A DNA stretch of 35,534 bases from an uncultured bacterium. GTDB lineage: Bacteria; Bacillota; Clostridia; Lachnospirales; Lachnospiraceae. Below, in pieces: positions 33,785 to 35,534 of the stretch. The position numbers and the translations under genes are program-made. The stretch covers positions 1-35,534 of the forward strand of contig CAJMMH010000002.1 in assembly GCA_905214365.1 (NCBI GenBank), in the 5' to 3' direction. The notes under the pieces were generated by a model, which searched no databases, was not told where the DNA came from, and worked only from the letters and a program-made list of their open reading frames with translations. The first letter of the stretch is position 1; the number at the start of each line of letters is the position of its first letter.

Positions 33785-35534
33785 ATGAAACAGGCAGATC
33801 GGATTTATTACGGAGGAGATTACAATCCCGACCAGTGGGATGAGGCAACAATTGCGGAGGATATGAGGCTGTTTAAGAAGGCGGGCATCAACCTGCTGAC
33901 ACTGCCGGTATTCTCCTGGGCAAAGCTAGAGCCGGATGAAGGCGTTTATGATTTTGAGTGGCTGGATAAGATTATTGACCAGATCTGGGCAAACGGCATT
34001 TATGTGTGCCTGGCAACTCCGACCACCGCGCAGCCGGCATGGCTGTCTACCCGCTATCCGGAGGTGCTTCCGGTTGACATTCAGGGAAGAAAGCGTACCC
34101 ACGGCATGCGTGTATTCTTCTGTGTCAACAGCTTAAAGTACCGCGAGCGCGCGGCAGCGATTGCCGAGGAATTTGCGAAGCGTTACGCGCATCATCCGGC
34201 GCTGGCAATGTGGCATGTTTCGAATGAATATGGAACCTATTGCTACTGCCCGACCTGTCAGGCGAAGTTCCGTCTGTGGCTGCGCCGCCGCTACGGTTCC
34301 GTACAGGAGCTGAATAAGCGCTGGCACACCACCTTCTGGGGCAGAATTGTTACCAGCTTTGAAGAGGTAACGCTGCCGACCGAGCTCAACGACGATTATC
34401 GGTTTAACCCGGCAATCCAGCTGGATTATATGCGGTTTGTCACTGATTCCACCGCTGAGTGCTTTATGAATGAGTACCGTGTGCTGAAGAAGTACAATCC
34501 GGAGATTCCGGTCCAGACCAACATGTCTGGCTACATCAAGAAGCTGGATCAGTTTGAGATGACAAAGCATCTGGATGTTGTCGGCTGGGATAACTATCCG
34601 TGGCCGACCGATCCGTCATATTTTGTAGCAATGAAGCATGATATCATGCGCGGCTTAAAGGGCGGACAGTCTTATGTACTGACCGAGCAGTCCCCGAACC
34701 AGCAGAACTGGCAGCCGTACAACAAGTTAAAGCGTCCGGGCGAGGTCCGTCTGCTGAGCTATCAGGCAATGGCGCACGGCGCGGATACCTGTCTGTTCTT
34801 CCAGATGAGACAGTCGATTGCCGGACAGGAGAAATTCCACGGAGCGATTATCAGCCATGCCGGACACGACAATACCCGTGTCTTCCGTGAGTCGGAGAAG
34901 CTTGGACATGAGCTGCAGAAGATCGGAGATACCTTCCTGCAGGCGCGCACACCGGCAAAGGTCGGCATGCTGTTTGACTGGAACAACTGGTGGGCGCTGG
35001 AGCTGGCAAGCGGTCCGAGCAAGGACATGGACTACTTAAAGACCTTCTCCCGCTACTATCATGCATTCTACCGCAGAAACATCCCGGTGGACATCCTGAA
35101 TCCGACTTCTTCGTTTGATGGTTATGATCTGATTGTTGCACCAATGCTGTACATGACCAAGGAAGGAGTTGCGCCGCGTCTGACTGAGTTCGTAAAGAAC
35201 GGAAAGACTCTGATTACGACAGTAATGTCCGGTCTGGTTGATGAGAATGACCGCTGCGTATTTGGTGAGTATCCGGGTCAGCTGAAGGATGTGCTTGGTA
35301 TCTGGGTAGAGGAAGTCGATGCGCTTCGCCCGGACGAAAGCAACCGCATGGTAATGAACGGAACCATGCCGCTGCCGGAGGGCTCTTATTCCTGTACGTT
35401 CCTGTGCGATCTGCTTCACGCGAGAGAGGCAGAGGTTCTGGCTTCCTATGAGAGCGATTTTTACGCGGGAATGCCGTGCCTGACCCGCAATTCCTACGGC
35501 AAGGGAACCGCGTACTACATCGGTACCGAGCCGG
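33785..35534 (+). CDS. Beta-galactosidase, GH42 (partial, runs off the window)
   Basis: The first 583 residues of a GH42 enzyme are present; the frame is open to the window end and the family is usually about 650-690 residues. The start YYGGDYNPDQWDEATIAEDM is diagnostic. Acid/base E148 lies in WHVSNEYG and nucleophile E301 in LTEQSPN. The structural zinc site is complete: C113, then C153, C155 and C158 in CYCPTC, as in Thermus A4 beta-galactosidase. Two ATGs are possible (33779 and 33785); the second is 9 bp after AGGAG and is preferred. There is no signal peptide. The enzyme would remove terminal beta-galactose, or an L-arabinopyranose analogue, from imported oligosaccharides, alongside the rhamnosidases upstream. 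Confidence 0.93.
   Translation, partial: MKQADRIYYGGDYNPDQWDEATIAEDMRLFKKAGINLLTLPVFSWAKLEPDEGVYDFEWLDKIIDQIWANGIYVCLATPTTAQPAWLSTRYPEVLPVDIQGRKRTHGMRVFFCVNSLKYRERAAAIAEEFAKRYAHHPALAMWHVSNEYGTYCYCPTCQAKFRLWLRRRYGSVQELNKRWHTTFWGRIVTSFEEVTLPTELNDDYRFNPAIQLDYMRFVTDSTAECFMNEYRVLKKYNPEIPVQTNMSGYIKKLDQFEMTKHLDVVGWDNYPWPTDPSYFVAMKHDIMRGLKGGQSYVLTEQSPNQQNWQPYNKLKRPGEVRLLSYQAMAHGADTCLFFQMRQSIAGQEKFHGAIISHAGHDNTRVFRESEKLGHELQKIGDTFLQARTPAKVGMLFDWNNWWALELASGPSKDMDYLKTFSRYYHAFYRRNIPVDILNPTSSFDGYDLIVAPMLYMTKEGVAPRLTEFVKNGKTLITTVMSGLVDENDRCVFGEYPGQLKDVLGIWVEEVDALRPDESNRMVMNGTMPLPEGSYSCTFLCDLLHAREAEVLASYESDFYAGMPCLTRNSYGKGTAYYIGTEP

Overview
The window looks like the chromosome of a plant-glycan-degrading gut Firmicute, most likely Clostridia / Lachnospiraceae. 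The evidence is strong AGGAGG-type ribosome binding sites, LplB/LplC-type sugar ABC transporters paired with YesM/YesN-type two-component systems, a Gram-positive CpsB/CpsD exopolysaccharide module, and moderate GC. The genus cannot be fixed from sequence alone. I see no rRNA, tRNA, CRISPR array, phage or intact insertion sequence.

Layout, left to right. (1) 307-3817, minus strand: a sugar ABC importer (two permeases, then a solute-binding protein). (2) 4092-7356, plus: a divergent YesN-type response regulator and YesM-type histidine kinase. (3) 7631-12566, plus: a compact four-gene operon with an Asp/Glu-racemase-superfamily protein, a GH127 glycosidase, a four-carbon-acid-sugar kinase (DUF1537) and a BKACE-type beta-keto acid cleavage enzyme, closed by a terminator. 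(4) 13011-15562, plus: a small exopolysaccharide control module (Wzz, an Ig-like membrane protein, CpsB phosphatase, CpsD tyrosine kinase) with its own promoter and terminator but no glycosyltransferases. (5) 24110-15797, minus: kinase, response regulator, lipoprotein binding protein, SASA-type acetylesterase, GH29 fucosidase and SGNH esterase. (6) 24314-28018, plus: a second complete ABC importer, divergent from block 5. (7) 28250 to the window edge, plus: GH78 rhamnosidase, a GH106-like glycoside hydrolase and a GH42 beta-galactosidase cut by the window end.

Taken together this is a Gram-positive polysaccharide utilisation locus. Two sensor/regulator pairs probably control two importers and a set of intracellular exo-glycosidases and deacetylases; none of the hydrolases shows a signal peptide. 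The combination of GH127, GH78, GH106-like, GH29, GH42 and two esterases suits a branched, acetylated pectic glycan such as rhamnogalacturonan side chains. The operon in block 3 is the most unusual part. It couples a GH127 enzyme to enzymes that act on carboxylated small molecules, which suggests catabolism of an acidic sugar released from the glycan (inference).

Two non-coding patterns stand out. A roughly 50-bp intergenic repeat occurs in at least six places in both orientations, three of them clustered around a nested palindrome between the kinase and regulator of block 5. TATGGAA boxes, with one pair 21 bp apart at each site, occur in both divergent regulator/transporter intergenic regions and are good candidates for YesN-type operators.
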